Of a stretch of 64,000 nt of DNA, positions 22,888-32,677 are shown piece by piece. Source of the DNA: Olsenella_K sp051878835 (lineage in GTDB: Bacteria > Actinomycetota > Coriobacteriia > Coriobacteriales > Atopobiaceae). The position numbers were made by a program, and so were the translations under genes. The notes under the pieces are model-generated. The model was not told where the DNA came from, ran no database searches, and saw only the letters and a program-made list of their open reading frames with translations. The stretch lies in contig JBJEKW010000027.1 of assembly GCA_051878835.1 (NCBI GenBank), positions 77,800-141,799 on the forward strand. The letters run 5' to 3'. Position 1 is the first letter of the stretch. Each line of letters begins with the position of its first letter.

Positions 22888-25800
22888 ATGGCAAGGAAAT
22901 TCAAGTCTATGGACGGTAATGAGGCCGCGGCATACGTGTCGTACGCCTATACCGAGGTGGCGGGCATCTACCCGATCACGCCGTCCAGCCCCATGGCCGA
23001 CCACGTCGACCAGTGGGCCGCAAAGGGCATGAAGAACATCTTTGGCACCCCCGTGAAGGTCGTCGAGATGGAGTCCGAGGGCGGCGCTTCCGGCACCGTG
23101 CACGGCTCCCTTGGCGCTGGCGCTCTGACGAGCACCTACACGGCGTCCCAGGGCCTGCTCCTCATGATCCCGAACATGTACAAGATCGCCGCCGAGCAGC
23201 TGCCTGCCGTTTTTCACGTCAGCGCCCGTACCGTCGCCACCCAGTCGCTGAACATCTTTGGCGACCACTCCGACGTTATGGCCTGCCGTCAGACCGGCTT
23301 TGCCATGCTGGCCGAGAGCAACGTCCAGCAGGTCATGGACCTGTCGCCCGTCGCTCACCTGGCCGCCGTCAAGGGCAAGACCCCGTTCCTGAACTTCTTT
23401 GATGGCTTCCGCACCTCTCACGAGATTCAGAAGGTCGCCGTCTGGGACTTCAAGGACCTCGGCGACATGCTGGACATGGGCGCCGTCCAGGCGTTCCGCG
23501 ACCACGCCCTGAACCCCGAGCACCCGCACGCCCGCGGCAGCCACGAGAACGGCGACACGTACTTCCAGAACCGCGAGGCCTGCAACACGCTGTACAACGA
23601 GCTGCCTGACGTCGTCGAGTACTACATGGACGAGATCAACAAGCGCATCGGCACGGACTACAAGCCGTTCAACTACTATGGCGCTCCCGACGCCGACCGC
23701 GTGGTCGTCTGCATGGGCTCCTTCTGCGACACCCTGAAGGAGGTCATCGACTACCTGAACGCCCATGGCGAGAAGGTCGGCCTGATTGAGGTTCACCTGT
23801 ATCGCCCGTTCTCCATCAAGCACCTCGTGGCCGTCCTGCCCGAGACCGCAAAGAATATCGCCGTCCTCGACCGTACCAAGGAGCCCGGCTCCGTGGGCGA
23901 GCCTCTGTACGAGGACGTCGTGTCCGCTCTGTACGAGGCTGGCATCTCGGGCCTCACCATCGTGGGTGGCCGCTACGGCCTGGGCTCGAAGGACGAGCCT
24001 CCCGCGGCAGCGTTCGCGGTCTACGAGGAGCTCAAGAAGGACTCCCCGAAGCAGGAGTTCACGCTGGGCATCGAGGACGACGTCACCAACCTGTCGCTCC
24101 CGATGGATCCCGACGCTCCCAACACCGCTGCTCCTGGCACCATCGAGTGCAAGTTCTGGGGCCTCGGTGGCGACGGTACCGTTGGCGCAAACAAGAACTC
24201 GATCAAGATCATCGGCGACCACACCGACAAGTACGTCCAGGCGTACTTCCAGTACGACTCCAAGAAGACGGGCGGCGTCACTGTCAGCCACCTGCGCTTC
24301 GGCGATTCGCCCATCCGTTCGCCGTACTACATCACGAAGGCTGACTTCGTCGCTTGCCACAACCCCTCCTACATCGTGAAGGGCTTCAAGATGGTGCGCG
24401 ACGTCAAGCCTGGCGGCACGTTCCTCGTGAACTCCCAGTGGAGCGATGAGGAGTTCGCCGAGCAGCTGCCTGCCGTTGCAAAGCGCTACATCGCAAAGAA
24501 CAACATCTCGGTCTACCTGATCGACGCCATCGACCTGGCCGCCAAGGTCGGCATGGGCAAGCGCACCAACACCGTGCTGCAGTCCGCGTTCTTCGCCCTG
24601 GCAAAGGTTCTGCCCGCCGAGGACGCCCTGAAGTACATGAAGGACGCCGCTCAGAAGTCCTATGCAAAGAAGGGCCAGAACGTCGTCGAGGCCAACTGGA
24701 AGGCCATCGACGCCGGCGCCACCGCGTTCCACAAGTTCGAGGTGCCCGCCGACTGGGCAAACGCCACGGATGAGCCCAAGGAGGTCAAGCTCGAGGGCCG
24801 CGAGGAGCTCGTGAAGCAGGTCAAGGAGCTGCTGATGCCCATCGACCAGATGGAAGGCGACAGCCTGCCCGTCTCGGCCTTCGAGGATCACGCCGACGGC
24901 CAGTGGGAGCTCGGCGCTTCCGCCTACGAGAAGCGTGGCGTCGCAGTCATGGTGCCTCGCTGGGATCCCTCTAAGTGCATCCAGTGCAACACCTGCTCCT
25001 ATGTGTGCCCGCACGCCACGATTCGCCCGATTGCCATGAACGCCGAGGAGGCCGCCAACGCCCCCAAGGCCATGAAGACCACCGACCTCAAGCTCCCGAA
25101 GAACACCGGCTACACCTTTACCGTTGCCGTGTCGCCTCTGGACTGCATGGGCTGCTACAACTGCGTGGCCGTCTGCCCGAAGAGCGACGTCAAGAACGGC
25201 GGTGCCCTCACCATGGTCCCGCAGGAGTCCGAGGCCGATCAGGCCGAGGTCTGGGACTACGCGGTGAACAAGGTCAGCGAGAAGCCCGAGCTGGCCGGCG
25301 ACACCAACATCAAGGCGTCCCAGTTCCACAAGCCGCTGCTGGAGTTCTCCGGCTCCTGCGCCGGCTGCGCCGAGACCAGCTACGCCCGTCTGGTGACGCA
25401 GCTGTTCGGTGACCGCATGTTCATCTCGAACGCCACCGGCTGCTCCTCCATCTGGGGCAACCCCGCGGCTACCTGCCCGTACACCACGAACGCTGCCGGC
25501 CACGGCCCCGCTTGGAACAACTCGCTGTTCGAGGACAACGCCGAGCACGGCCTGGGCATGGAGATTGGCTACGAGGCCGAGCGCAACCGCGTCGTGGCTA
25601 TGACCGAGGCCCTGCTGGAGTCCGACTCCGCCTCCGACGACCTGAAGACCGCCGCGTCCAACTGGATCGAGGCCAAGGACAAGACCGAGGCTTCGCAGGT
25701 CACCGCTGCTGCCTACATCAAGCAGCTCGAGGCCGCCGGCACGCCTGAGGCCGAGAAGATCCTGGCCGACAAGTCGTTCCTGACCAAGAAGTCCTTCTGG

Positions 25801-26445
25801 ATCTTCGGCGGCGACGGCTGGGCGTACGACATCGGCTTCGGTGGCCTGGACCACGTCCTCGCCTCGAACCGCAACGTCAACGTCTTCGTGTTCGACACCG
25901 AGGTTTACTCCAACACCGGCGGACAGGCCTCCAAGGCCTCGAACCTGGGCCAGGTCGCTCAGTTCGCCGCTGCCGGCAAGGAGACCAAGAAGAAGTCCCT
26001 CGCCGAGATCGAGATGAGCTACGGCTACGTGTACGTCGCTCAGGTCGCCATGGGCGCCAACCCCATGCAGACCCTGAAGGCAATCCGCGAGGCCGAGGCC
26101 TACGACGGTCCTTCGCTGATCATCGGCTACAGCCCCTGCGAGATGCACTCCATCAAGAAGGGCGGCATGATGCACTGCCAGGAGGAGATGAAGCGTGCGG
26201 TCGACTGCGGCTACTGGAACCTGTTCCGCTTCAACCCCGCTGCTCCCGAGGGCAAGAAGTTCTCGCTCGACTCCAAGGAGCCGAAGGGCGGCTATCAGGA
26301 CTTCCTGATGAACGAGGCTCGTTACGCTCGCCTGACCCGCGAGTTCCCGGGCCGCGCCGAGGAGCTCTTCGCCGAGAACGAGGAGGCCGCAATGCAGCGC
26401 TACGCTCACCTGCTGAAGCTGAAGGATATGTACGCCGAGGCGTAA
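22888..26445 (+). CDS. nifJ: Pyruvate:ferredoxin (flavodoxin) oxidoreductase, single chain
   Basis: 1,185 residues from ATG 22888 with AAGGAGAGG upstream. Converts pyruvate and CoA to acetyl-CoA and CO2, reducing ferredoxin; central to anaerobic catabolism. Domains: I at about 1-250 (YPITPSSPMADHVDQW), II at about 255-400, the gamma domain at about 430-650 (FWGLGGDGTVGANKNSIKII), a 2[4Fe-4S] insert with CIQCNTCSYVCP and CMGCYNCVAVCP, and the TPP-binding C-terminal domain (SGSCAGCAETSY, GDGWAYDIGFGG, TEVYSNTGGQ). All four parts are intact. It is monocistronic, with a strong terminator 38 bp downstream. Confidence 0.97.
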   Translation: MARKFKSMDGNEAAAYVSYAYTEVAGIYPITPSSPMADHVDQWAAKGMKNIFGTPVKVVEMESEGGASGTVHGSLGAGALTSTYTASQGLLLMIPNMYKIAAEQLPAVFHVSARTVATQSLNIFGDHSDVMACRQTGFAMLAESNVQQVMDLSPVAHLAAVKGKTPFLNFFDGFRTSHEIQKVAVWDFKDLGDMLDMGAVQAFRDHALNPEHPHARGSHENGDTYFQNREACNTLYNELPDVVEYYMDEINKRIGTDYKPFNYYGAPDADRVVVCMGSFCDTLKEVIDYLNAHGEKVGLIEVHLYRPFSIKHLVAVLPETAKNIAVLDRTKEPGSVGEPLYEDVVSALYEAGISGLTIVGGRYGLGSKDEPPAAAFAVYEELKKDSPKQEFTLGIEDDVTNLSLPMDPDAPNTAAPGTIECKFWGLGGDGTVGANKNSIKIIGDHTDKYVQAYFQYDSKKTGGVTVSHLRFGDSPIRSPYYITKADFVACHNPSYIVKGFKMVRDVKPGGTFLVNSQWSDEEFAEQLPAVAKRYIAKNNISVYLIDAIDLAAKVGMGKRTNTVLQSAFFALAKVLPAEDALKYMKDAAQKSYAKKGQNVVEANWKAIDAGATAFHKFEVPADWANATDEPKEVKLEGREELVKQVKELLMPIDQMEGDSLPVSAFEDHADGQWELGASAYEKRGVAVMVPRWDPSKCIQCNTCSYVCPHATIRPIAMNAEEAANAPKAMKTTDLKLPKNTGYTFTVAVSPLDCMGCYNCVAVCPKSDVKNGGALTMVPQESEADQAEVWDYAVNKVSEKPELAGDTNIKASQFHKPLLEFSGSCAGCAETSYARLVTQLFGDRMFISNATGCSSIWGNPAATCPYTTNAAGHGPAWNNSLFEDNAEHGLGMEIGYEAERNRVVAMTEALLESDSASDDLKTAASNWIEAKDKTEASQVTAAAYIKQLEAAGTPEAEKILADKSFLTKKSFWIFGGDGWAYDIGFGGLDHVLASNRNVNVFVFDTEVYSNTGGQASKASNLGQVAQFAAAGKETKKKSLAEIEMSYGYVYVAQVAMGANPMQTLKAIREAEAYDGPSLIIGYSPCEMHSIKKGGMMHCQEEMKRAVDCGYWNLFRFNPAAPEGKKFSLDSKEPKGGYQDFLMNEARYARLTREFPGRAEELFAENEEAAMQRYAHLLKLKDMYAEA

Positions 26446-26483
26446 TGCAGCTGTAGGGCGCAAGGTACCGCAGGGCTAGTCAC

Positions 26484-26518
26484 AGGCCGGACCAGGGTTT
26501 CCTGGTCCGGCCTTTTTT
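26484..26518 (+). terminator. Terminator of nifJ
   Basis: Perfect 13-bp stem AGGCCGGACCAGG/CCTGGTCCGGCCT with a 4-nt loop and a six-T tail. Confidence 0.95.
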
Positions 26519-26700
26519 CGTTCGTGGGTGTCGCGGAGCCGCGGGGGCCATGACCCTGGGCGCGGCGCCGTTGCGCACATCCCATAGCAGCTGTGATGTA
26601 GAATTCGACTATGCGTCTGCCTTCGGACGGGGCGGCCCAGGGGCCGCGGCGCAGCCAGACGCAAGGCCAAAGGGTGGCCAGGCAGAGAGGCATAGCTAAG

Positions 26701-27936
26701 GTGAACCCCGTAATCGTGATTCCCACGTACTGGACGAAGGAGGCCGTCGCGCCGCGCATCGGCGAGGTGGGCACCTACGACCACGCGACGCCCATCGCAA
26801 AGCCCCGACCCGAGCTGGAGGACTGCCTCGAGTCGCTGGAGCAGGTGAGGGGAGTGCTGCGCGTCGTGGTGCTGGTGGTGGCTCCGCCGTCGTGCGTAGA
26901 CTCGGCACGTGCGCGCGTGAACGCCATCTGCATGGAGCACCCTGCCCTGAACCCGCTGATCATCGGCCCGAAGGAGGCCAGTGCCATCTCGAACGCCATC
27001 CACATGGTGGCGCCCAACATGGTGGGCGAGACCGTGTCGCTGCGTGGCTATGGCGCCATCAGAAACATGGGCCTTGCCGTGGCAGCCATCCTGGGCCACG
27101 ACATCGTGGTCTTCCTGGACGACGACGAGATCGTGCTGAACGAGAACTTCCTCATCGACGCGGTGTATGGCTTGGGTCTTCTGACCAGGCAGGATTTGCC
27201 CGTGTCGGCAAAGAGCGGGTACTTCTTGAACTCGCACGACTCCTGCTACGCGGACGAGTCCACCACGCACTGGTGCGACCGCTACTGGACAAAGAAAAAG
27301 GAGTTCAACGCCTGGATGCGCCGCGCCCAGGAGGGCACGCGCATCTCGCGCTCGAACTACGTGTGCGGCGGCTGCCTGGCCATTCATGCGGACGCGTTCT
27401 GCCGCGTGGCGTTCGACCCCTACATCACGCGCGGCGAGGACATGGACTACCTGTTCAACCTGCGCATGAACGGCCTGGACGTGTGGTTCGACAACCAGTG
27501 GTACGTGAAGCACCTGCCGCCGAAGACCCCGTCCGACGCCGCGCGCTTCATGCAGGACGTCTATCGCTGGACGTACGAGGTCGAGAAGATCGATGTGGCG
27601 AACCACCGCATCGGCCTGCACAAGATAACGCCCCAGTCGCTGTCGCCGTATCCCTCCACGTGGATCACGCCGGAGGTGCACAAGAGGATATTCCGCACGT
27701 CGCTCTTGCGCGCCATCAGCCAGCCCGAGCACCGCGAGTACTTCTACATCTGGACGCACGCCCGCGCCGACGCAAAGGTGTGGGCGCGCAGGGTCAGCGA
27801 GAGCTACCTGCAGTTCCAGACGTACTGGCCCGGCATGATGGCGCAGCTGTGGCGTGACCAGCCCCTGGCCGAGGCCATCCTGCAAAGCGGCGCCCCGCAC
27901 GTGCCCAGCCGACCCAGGAGGGACCGTCGCAAATGA
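26701..27936 (+). CDS. GT-A-type glycosyltransferase-like protein
   Basis: 411 residues from GTG 26701 (AGAGAGG lies upstream; an ATG at 26611 has no ribosome site). It begins VNPVIVIPTYW, the first strand of a GT-A fold. A later FLDDDEIVLNENF supplies a DxD-like metal/nucleotide-sugar motif, and GGCLAIHADAF and YITRGEDMDYLFNLRMNG look like the acceptor-side ED motif of family 2 enzymes. No TM helix is present. Its stop overlaps the following kinase start (ATGA), so it is translationally coupled to a LytS-type sensor. Acceptor and sugar are unknown; a wall or envelope polymer is an inference. Confidence 0.7.
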   Translation: MNPVIVIPTYWTKEAVAPRIGEVGTYDHATPIAKPRPELEDCLESLEQVRGVLRVVVLVVAPPSCVDSARARVNAICMEHPALNPLIIGPKEASAISNAIHMVAPNMVGETVSLRGYGAIRNMGLAVAAILGHDIVVFLDDDEIVLNENFLIDAVYGLGLLTRQDLPVSAKSGYFLNSHDSCYADESTTHWCDRYWTKKKEFNAWMRRAQEGTRISRSNYVCGGCLAIHADAFCRVAFDPYITRGEDMDYLFNLRMNGLDVWFDNQWYVKHLPPKTPSDAARFMQDVYRWTYEVEKIDVANHRIGLHKITPQSLSPYPSTWITPEVHKRIFRTSLLRAISQPEHREYFYIWTHARADAKVWARRVSESYLQFQTYWPGMMAQLWRDQPLAEAILQSGAPHVPSRPRRDRRK

Positions 27937-29276
27937 GGGAGTGGATTCTGAACCATACCTCCCAGCTGGTGCAGTTTGGGCTGGTTTTGGTGTCGCTGGC
28001 CATGCTGGGGCTCTTGTCATGGGGCATCTCGCAGAGCAACCTTATCGCGTGCATGATTGCCGGCGCCATCCTGGCCGTCGCCATCGTCATGGCCGGCTCG
28101 GTGCTTTTGATGCCCGACGACCTGAGGTCGCAGGCCACCGAGCGCACGCTGCGTTTGGCCTCCAGCACCCTGAGCCACATGCGCGGCGGCCTGACGCCCG
28201 AGAACTGCACGGCCGTGTGCCAGCTGCTTTTGCCCGAGACCCAGGCCTCCGCCATAGCCATGACCGACGCCTCGCACGTGCTGGCCTACGTGGGCGAGGA
28301 GCCCGCCCCCTACCCGCAAGGCTCGCCCAACAGCGCGCCTACCCAGGAGGTGCTAGAGAGCGGCCACATGGAGACCTTCTCGGGGCGTGACGTCCAGGCC
28401 CAGGATGGCGAGGCGCAGAAGGGCCGTGCCGTCGACGGCTTCCCGGTGGGTGTCATCGTGCCCCTGGTGGTCAGCGACAAGTCCATCGGCACGCTGAAGC
28501 TGTACTACCGCCACGGCTACCAGGTGGACCGCACGCAGCTGAAGATCGCTCGCGGCTTCGCAGAGCTCCTCTCGACGCAGCTGACCGCCTACGAGCTGGA
28601 CCAGCAGGCGGAGCTGACGGCGCGCGCCGAGGTGAAGGCGCTCCAGGCGCAGATCAACCCGCACTTCCTCTTTAACACGCTGAACACCATCGCCTCGTTC
28701 ACGCGCACGGACCCCACCAAGGCCCGCGACCTGCTGCGCGAGTTCTCGGTCTTCTATCGCAGGACGCTGGAGAACTCCGACTCGCGCATAGCGCTGTCGC
28801 GCGAGCTCGAGCAGACGCGCCGCTACCTGAAGATCGAGCGCGCCCGCTTTGGCGAGGACCGCATCGTGGAGGAGGAGCACGTGCAGGAGGGCCTGGAGGG
28901 CGTGCTGGTGCCGTCCTTCCTGGTGCAGCCCATAGTCGAGAACTCCGTGCGCCACGCCATGCGCGACGAGGGCCCGCTTCACATAGACATCCACGTCGTC
29001 ACCGACGGCAACGACGTGCTCATAGCCGTGGCAGACGACGGCCTGGGCATGGAGAAGGAGGTCGCCGCGCACCTGATGGATCCGCATGCCCCGCACACGG
29101 GACATGGCACGGGCATTGCCCTGCACAACGTGGACGAGCGCATCCGCCGCTTCTACGGCGAGGGCTCGGGCATCGAAATCATGTCCAAGCTGGGCGAGGG
29201 CACCTGCGTGACCCTGCGCCTGGCTGGTGCGGCGCCAAAGATTAACTCGCGCGCGACGCAGTCTGATAACGGCTAG
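27933..29276 (+). CDS. LytS-type sensor histidine kinase
   Basis: 447 residues. Two N-terminal TM helices (about 10-32 and 37-55), a GAF-like sensor region (about 80-220, with VGVIVPLVVSDKSIGTLKLYYR), then the His_kinase domain of the LytS/YesM group, QINPHFLFNTLNTIASF, where the His is the phospho-site, and an HATPase domain (LVQPIVENSVRHAM, DDGLGM, GTGIALHNVDERI). Its partner is the LytTR regulator 49 bp downstream. Its start overlaps the glycosyltransferase stop. Confidence 0.92.
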   Translation: MREWILNHTSQLVQFGLVLVSLAMLGLLSWGISQSNLIACMIAGAILAVAIVMAGSVLLMPDDLRSQATERTLRLASSTLSHMRGGLTPENCTAVCQLLLPETQASAIAMTDASHVLAYVGEEPAPYPQGSPNSAPTQEVLESGHMETFSGRDVQAQDGEAQKGRAVDGFPVGVIVPLVVSDKSIGTLKLYYRHGYQVDRTQLKIARGFAELLSTQLTAYELDQQAELTARAEVKALQAQINPHFLFNTLNTIASFTRTDPTKARDLLREFSVFYRRTLENSDSRIALSRELEQTRRYLKIERARFGEDRIVEEEHVQEGLEGVLVPSFLVQPIVENSVRHAMRDEGPLHIDIHVVTDGNDVLIAVADDGLGMEKEVAAHLMDPHAPHTGHGTGIALHNVDERIRRFYGEGSGIEIMSKLGEGTCVTLRLAGAAPKINSRATQSDNG

Positions 29277-29325
29277 AATAAATGGGTATGGGAAACGTCG
29301 CGCTATGCGCTGTGTTTTGGGTTAG

Positions 29326-30054
29326 GTGATTTTATTGCTGCACGCCATGATAGTCGACGATGAGGCACCGGCCCGCTCCGAGCTGAAGTATCTCCTCGAG
29401 GAGACGGGGCGCGTCGACAGCATTGTCGAGTGCTCCTCCGCACGAGAGGCCGTCGAGCGTCTGATGGAGGCTCGCGCCGACGTGATGTTCCTGGACATCT
29501 CCATGCCGAAGACCTCTGGCATGCAGCTGGCCGAAGCCCTGCACAAGCTGAAGAACCCGCCTGCCATCGTGTTCGTGACCGCCTACAGCGAGTACGCCCT
29601 CGAGGCGTTCGACGTGGACGCCATCGACTATCTGATGAAGCCGGTCGAGACAGACCGTCTGAACCAGGCCCTCGACAAGGTGCAGGCGCGCATGAAGCCT
29701 CCAACCACCACCCACGCCTCCGTCGAGCGCATCCCCGTCGAGAAGAGCGGTCGCAAGGTGCTGGTTCCCATAGACCAGATACGCTACATCGAGGCCAAGG
29801 ACGACTACTCCTGCATCTACACCGACACCGATCGCTACCTCTCGACCATCTCGCTGGCAAAGCTGGAAGACAAGCTGACGCCGCACGGGTTCTTCCGCGT
29901 GCACCGCGGCTACATCGTGAACCTGGCCTACGTCGAGGACGTCGAGGTCGTTTCCAGCGGCATCCTGCAGCTGGGCATCAACGGCATCGAGGGCAAGAAG
30001 ATCTCCGTCTCCAGGAGGCGTGTTGTCGCCCTGAAGAGGGCACTGGGCCTCTAG
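29326..30054 (+). CDS. LytTR-family response regulator
   Basis: About 242 residues. The receiver domain begins HAMIVDDEAPARSELKYLL, with the phospho-Asp in VMFLDISMPKTSG and the Lys in DYLMKPVE. A linker follows, then a LytTR DNA-binding domain (about 140-240: IRYIEAKDDYSCIYT, FFRVHRGYIVNLAYVEDVE). Such regulators pair with LytS kinases and commonly control envelope, murein or metabolite-uptake genes. The exact start is uncertain: GTG 29326, TTG 29335 and ATG 29347 are all in frame, with the last close to the first family residue. Confidence 0.92.
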   Translation: MILLLHAMIVDDEAPARSELKYLLEETGRVDSIVECSSAREAVERLMEARADVMFLDISMPKTSGMQLAEALHKLKNPPAIVFVTAYSEYALEAFDVDAIDYLMKPVETDRLNQALDKVQARMKPPTTTHASVERIPVEKSGRKVLVPIDQIRYIEAKDDYSCIYTDTDRYLSTISLAKLEDKLTPHGFFRVHRGYIVNLAYVEDVEVVSSGILQLGINGIEGKKISVSRRRVVALKRALGL

Positions 30055-30078
30055 TCCCCGGAGGGACCACCCAACCAC

Positions 30079-30597
30079 ATGGAAAACGGAGCAATGCGCT
30101 ACGACATCATCTCGGACACGCACGGACACCTTTCAAAACCCTTGCTAGACGCGCTTGAGGGCGCCGACATGATCATCCACGCGGGCGACTGCTGCTCGTT
30201 GCAGGACTATCTGTGCCTGCAGCAGATAGCCCGCGTTGTCATGTGCCTGGGAAACAATGACGCCTACGTCGACTACAGCCCGGCCGTGAAGCGCATGGTC
30301 AGGATCTTCTCGTCGAACCTGCGGTGGGAGGTGTGCCACTACCAGGAGCGGCTGGACCTGGCCACGTGCGACGTAGCCATCTGCGGGCACACGCACCGGC
30401 CGTTCGTGCGCCGCGAGCCCAACGGTGTGCTGCTGATGAACCCTGGCAGCCCCACCTATCCGCGCACCAGCATGGGCCCCACCATGGGACGCATCATCGC
30501 GGCCGACGACGGCACCATCCAGAGCGCGCAGATACTGCAGCTGGCAGATGAGGACGAAGACCGTCCGGGCTTCGCGAGGTTCTTCTCGCGCAGGTAA
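30079..30597 (+). CDS. YfcE/MJ0936-family metallophosphoesterase
   Basis: 172 residues. Metal-binding motifs of calcineurin-like phosphoesterases are all present: DIISDTHGHL, HAGDCCS, CLGNNDAY and ICGHTHRPF with MNPGSPTYPR. Family members hydrolyse phosphodiesters or nucleotides with Mn or Ni. An alternative start is ATG 30094 (MRYDIISD). It lies 24 bp after the LytTR gene on the same strand and may share its transcript. The physiological substrate is unknown. Confidence 0.88.
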   Translation: MENGAMRYDIISDTHGHLSKPLLDALEGADMIIHAGDCCSLQDYLCLQQIARVVMCLGNNDAYVDYSPAVKRMVRIFSSNLRWEVCHYQERLDLATCDVAICGHTHRPFVRREPNGVLLMNPGSPTYPRTSMGPTMGRIIAADDGTIQSAQILQLADEDEDRPGFARFFSRR

Positions 30598-30676
30598 AGC
30601 GCGGCGTCACGCGGACGCGGCGGCACGTCGGGGTCATGCTGGCGTGCGTCCCCTGATGGGCGTGAGCTTGTGACGC

Positions 30677-31387
30677 CTAGGCACCGGCAGACGCCGAGCC
30701 GTCTGGGTCGTCGGGGGCCTTCGCCATGTCCGACGTCGACATCAGCATGGGGCAGAACACCTTCGTGTAGATGGCCAGCCACGCCAGCGACACGCAGAAG
30801 CCGGCTATGACGTCGGAGGCGTAGTGCACGCCCAGGTAGATGCGGCTGATTCCCACCAGGGCTATGATGGCGGCAAAGCCGATGCAGCACAGCCAGCGCA
30901 TGACGCGGTCGCGCTCGTAGTGCCACACCATCCACGCGCACAGCCCAAAGAACGCCATGGACACCATGGAGTGTCCCGAGGGAAAGCTGTATCCCACCTC
31001 AGACACCAGCCTGAAGCCGTCGGGACGGGGCCGCTGCACGATGGCCTTCAGCACCTGGTTCAAAACCAGCGCAGCCGCCAGGTTGATGGTGGCGCACAGA
31101 CCGGGGCGCTTGCCGGGCGCGAAGGCGGCTATCATCAGCAGCATCACCAGCAGCGCCTCGGGCGTTGCCAGATCCGAGAAGCCCGTCATGACGCTGGTCA
31201 GCCAGGGCTGGCGCAGCTTCGTCACGAACAGCGTGTACGCCAGCTGGTCGAAGCGCATGACCTCGCCCTCCAGCACGTCCTCCAGGATGGCCAGAAACAC
31301 CACCAGCGCCACGGCCACGACGACCCACCTGCGCTGGCGCACCACGGTGTGCCACAGCGACTTCAGCATGCGTTCCAAGAAGAGCAT
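30677..31387 (-). CDS. PAP2-superfamily membrane phosphatase
   Basis: 236 residues with about six TM helices. The phosphatase signature is complete: KAIVQRPRP (K-x6-RP), SFPSGHS and SRIYLGVHYASD (SR-x5-H-x3-D). Members dephosphorylate lipid phosphates such as undecaprenyl pyrophosphate or phosphatidic acid in the membrane. The C-terminal tail is polar. It is convergent with the phosphoesterase gene and separate from its other neighbours. The start at ATG 31387 is not backed by a well-spaced ribosome site. Confidence 0.88.
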   Translation of the reverse strand: MLFLERMLKSLWHTVVRQRRWVVVAVALVVFLAILEDVLEGEVMRFDQLAYTLFVTKLRQPWLTSVMTGFSDLATPEALLVMLLMIAAFAPGKRPGLCATINLAAALVLNQVLKAIVQRPRPDGFRLVSEVGYSFPSGHSMVSMAFFGLCAWMVWHYERDRVMRWLCCIGFAAIIALVGISRIYLGVHYASDVIAGFCVSLAWLAIYTKVFCPMLMSTSDMAKAPDDPDGSASAGA

Positions 31388-31547
31388 CCCCCTTGCGCGG
31401 CCGATGGCCGCTTCGCGGACCCTTTGTGTCGTTACGGACTTTGCCAGATGGCGCGCGTGGTCCTCTCGCGCGCGTTCTAGCCATCATAGGCTGCGGGTGC
31501 CGGTACGTGCGCAAGCCCGCGGTAAGCGTGGCCCCAACGTGGCCATA

Positions 31548-31584
31548 CAAAAAGCCAGGCGGCGTGCCATGGCACGCCGCCTGG
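31548..31584 (-). terminator. Terminator of trxA
   Basis: A 30-bp perfect palindrome (31555-31584; arms begin CCAGGCGGCGTGCC), followed on the minus strand by CTTTTTG. It lies 47 bp after the thioredoxin stop. Confidence 0.88.
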
Positions 31585-31631
31585 GGAAGAAGGAAGGGAC
31601 AAACGAAGATGTAGCCGATGGGGCACAGCCG

Positions 31632-31952
31632 CTACAGGTTGGCCTGGATTTCCTTTTCCAGGTCGTCCTTCGGCATGAGGCCCACCATGGTGTGGACGGG
31701 CTTGCCGCCCTTGAAGATGATGAGCGTGGGGATGGACACGATGCGGAACTTCGTGGCCAGGTCGGGCTCGTCGTCGACGTTGCACTTATAGAAGTCGACC
31801 TGGTCGCCCACCTGCTGGCTGACCTGCTCGACGATGGGGCTGAGAGCGCGGCACGGGCCGCACCAGGAGGCCCAGAAGTCGATGAGGACGGGCTTGGTGC
31901 TCTGAGCAACGACCGAGTCGAACGTTGCGGTAGTGATTTCATTCACGGCCAT
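31632..31952 (-). CDS. trxA: Thioredoxin
   Basis: 106 residues, the normal length. Active site WCGPC in FWASWCGPCRAL; the cis-Pro loop is SIPTLIIF. Cytosolic disulfide reductase. ATG 31952 is preceded by AGGAGG at good spacing. Monocistronic, with a palindromic terminator. Confidence 0.96.
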   Translation of the reverse strand: MAVNEITTATFDSVVAQSTKPVLIDFWASWCGPCRALSPIVEQVSQQVGDQVDFYKCNVDDEPDLATKFRIVSIPTLIIFKGGKPVHTMVGLMPKDDLEKEIQANL

Positions 31953-32116
31953 GGGGTATCCTCCTGAGTGTCGAGAATGGCTTTCGTTTGGCTTGCGTAG
32001 CGCTTATACCCGTTTTTTGCGGTCTGCCGACACCCATTTGAGGTATGGAGGCCCTGTGTGCGGGGCTGCCCCCAAGGCGGACGGAGGTCGACGTTCGTCG
32101 CATGGGAGGCGGTCGC

Positions 32117-32677
32117 ATGGCGTTGCACCACGAGGCCTACAAGGAGGCCTACGTCAGCAAGGCGCGTGCCGAGGTGGCGCACCTGGAGAGCGCAGGAGTG
32201 GTCCTTTCGGGCAACTCGTTCTCGCAGGTGCTCTTTGCGAAGGGGCAGCCCGACCCGGGCGAGCTGGACGACAACGGCAGCCGCCTGCTGGCGGGTCCCG
32301 ACGGCAAGGCGCTCAGGGCCTCCCTGACGGCGCTGGGGTACCAGCCGCAGGACTGGGCGGCCATGAGCACGGTGACGGCGTCGGGCGACATGCTGGATCC
32401 CGAGCTTCTGCGCCTGGCGGTGACCACGCTGGACCCCTCCACGCTGGTGGCCTGCGACGAGCCGGCGGCCCATGCGCTGCGCGAGGCGTATGCCGACGAC
32501 CTCGTGGCCATCGAGGACTTCGACGCCGCCATGCTGGAACCGGGCGTCGTGGTGCCCGTGCGGGGCATGCGCGTGATGAACCTGGGAGGCTTCGAGGCGG
32601 CGCTGTCCGACCCGCGCCAGAAGCAGGTCATGTGGGCCCGGCTAAAGAAGCTGCCGCCCCTGGGCGAGCCGTACTAG
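32117..32677 (+). CDS. Small soluble protein, distantly uracil-DNA-glycosylase-like
   Basis: 186 residues from ATG 32117, preceded by GGGAGG. There is no signal or TM. Segments such as RLLAGPDGKALRASLTALGY, then STLVACDEPAAHALREAY, recall the spacing of family 4 uracil-DNA glycosylases (a phosphate/uracil-binding GxxG-leading helix, then LGxxA), but the iron-sulfur cysteines and a clear catalytic motif are missing. It ends LKKLPPLGEPY. I would call it an unknown protein of that possible fold. It lies between trxA (divergent) and the methionine operon, 156 bp ahead of metF. Confidence 0.4.
   Translation: MALHHEAYKEAYVSKARAEVAHLESAGVVLSGNSFSQVLFAKGQPDPGELDDNGSRLLAGPDGKALRASLTALGYQPQDWAAMSTVTASGDMLDPELLRLAVTTLDPSTLVACDEPAAHALREAYADDLVAIEDFDAAMLEPGVVVPVRGMRVMNLGGFEAALSDPRQKQVMWARLKKLPPLGEPY

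Noticed and set aside
22828..26463. A 1,211-codon open frame on the minus strand
   Set aside because: It lies wholly antisense to nifJ, is leucine/valine/arginine-rich in the manner of GC-rich shadow frames, and shows no domain, while the plus strand encodes a complete, motif-rich enzyme.
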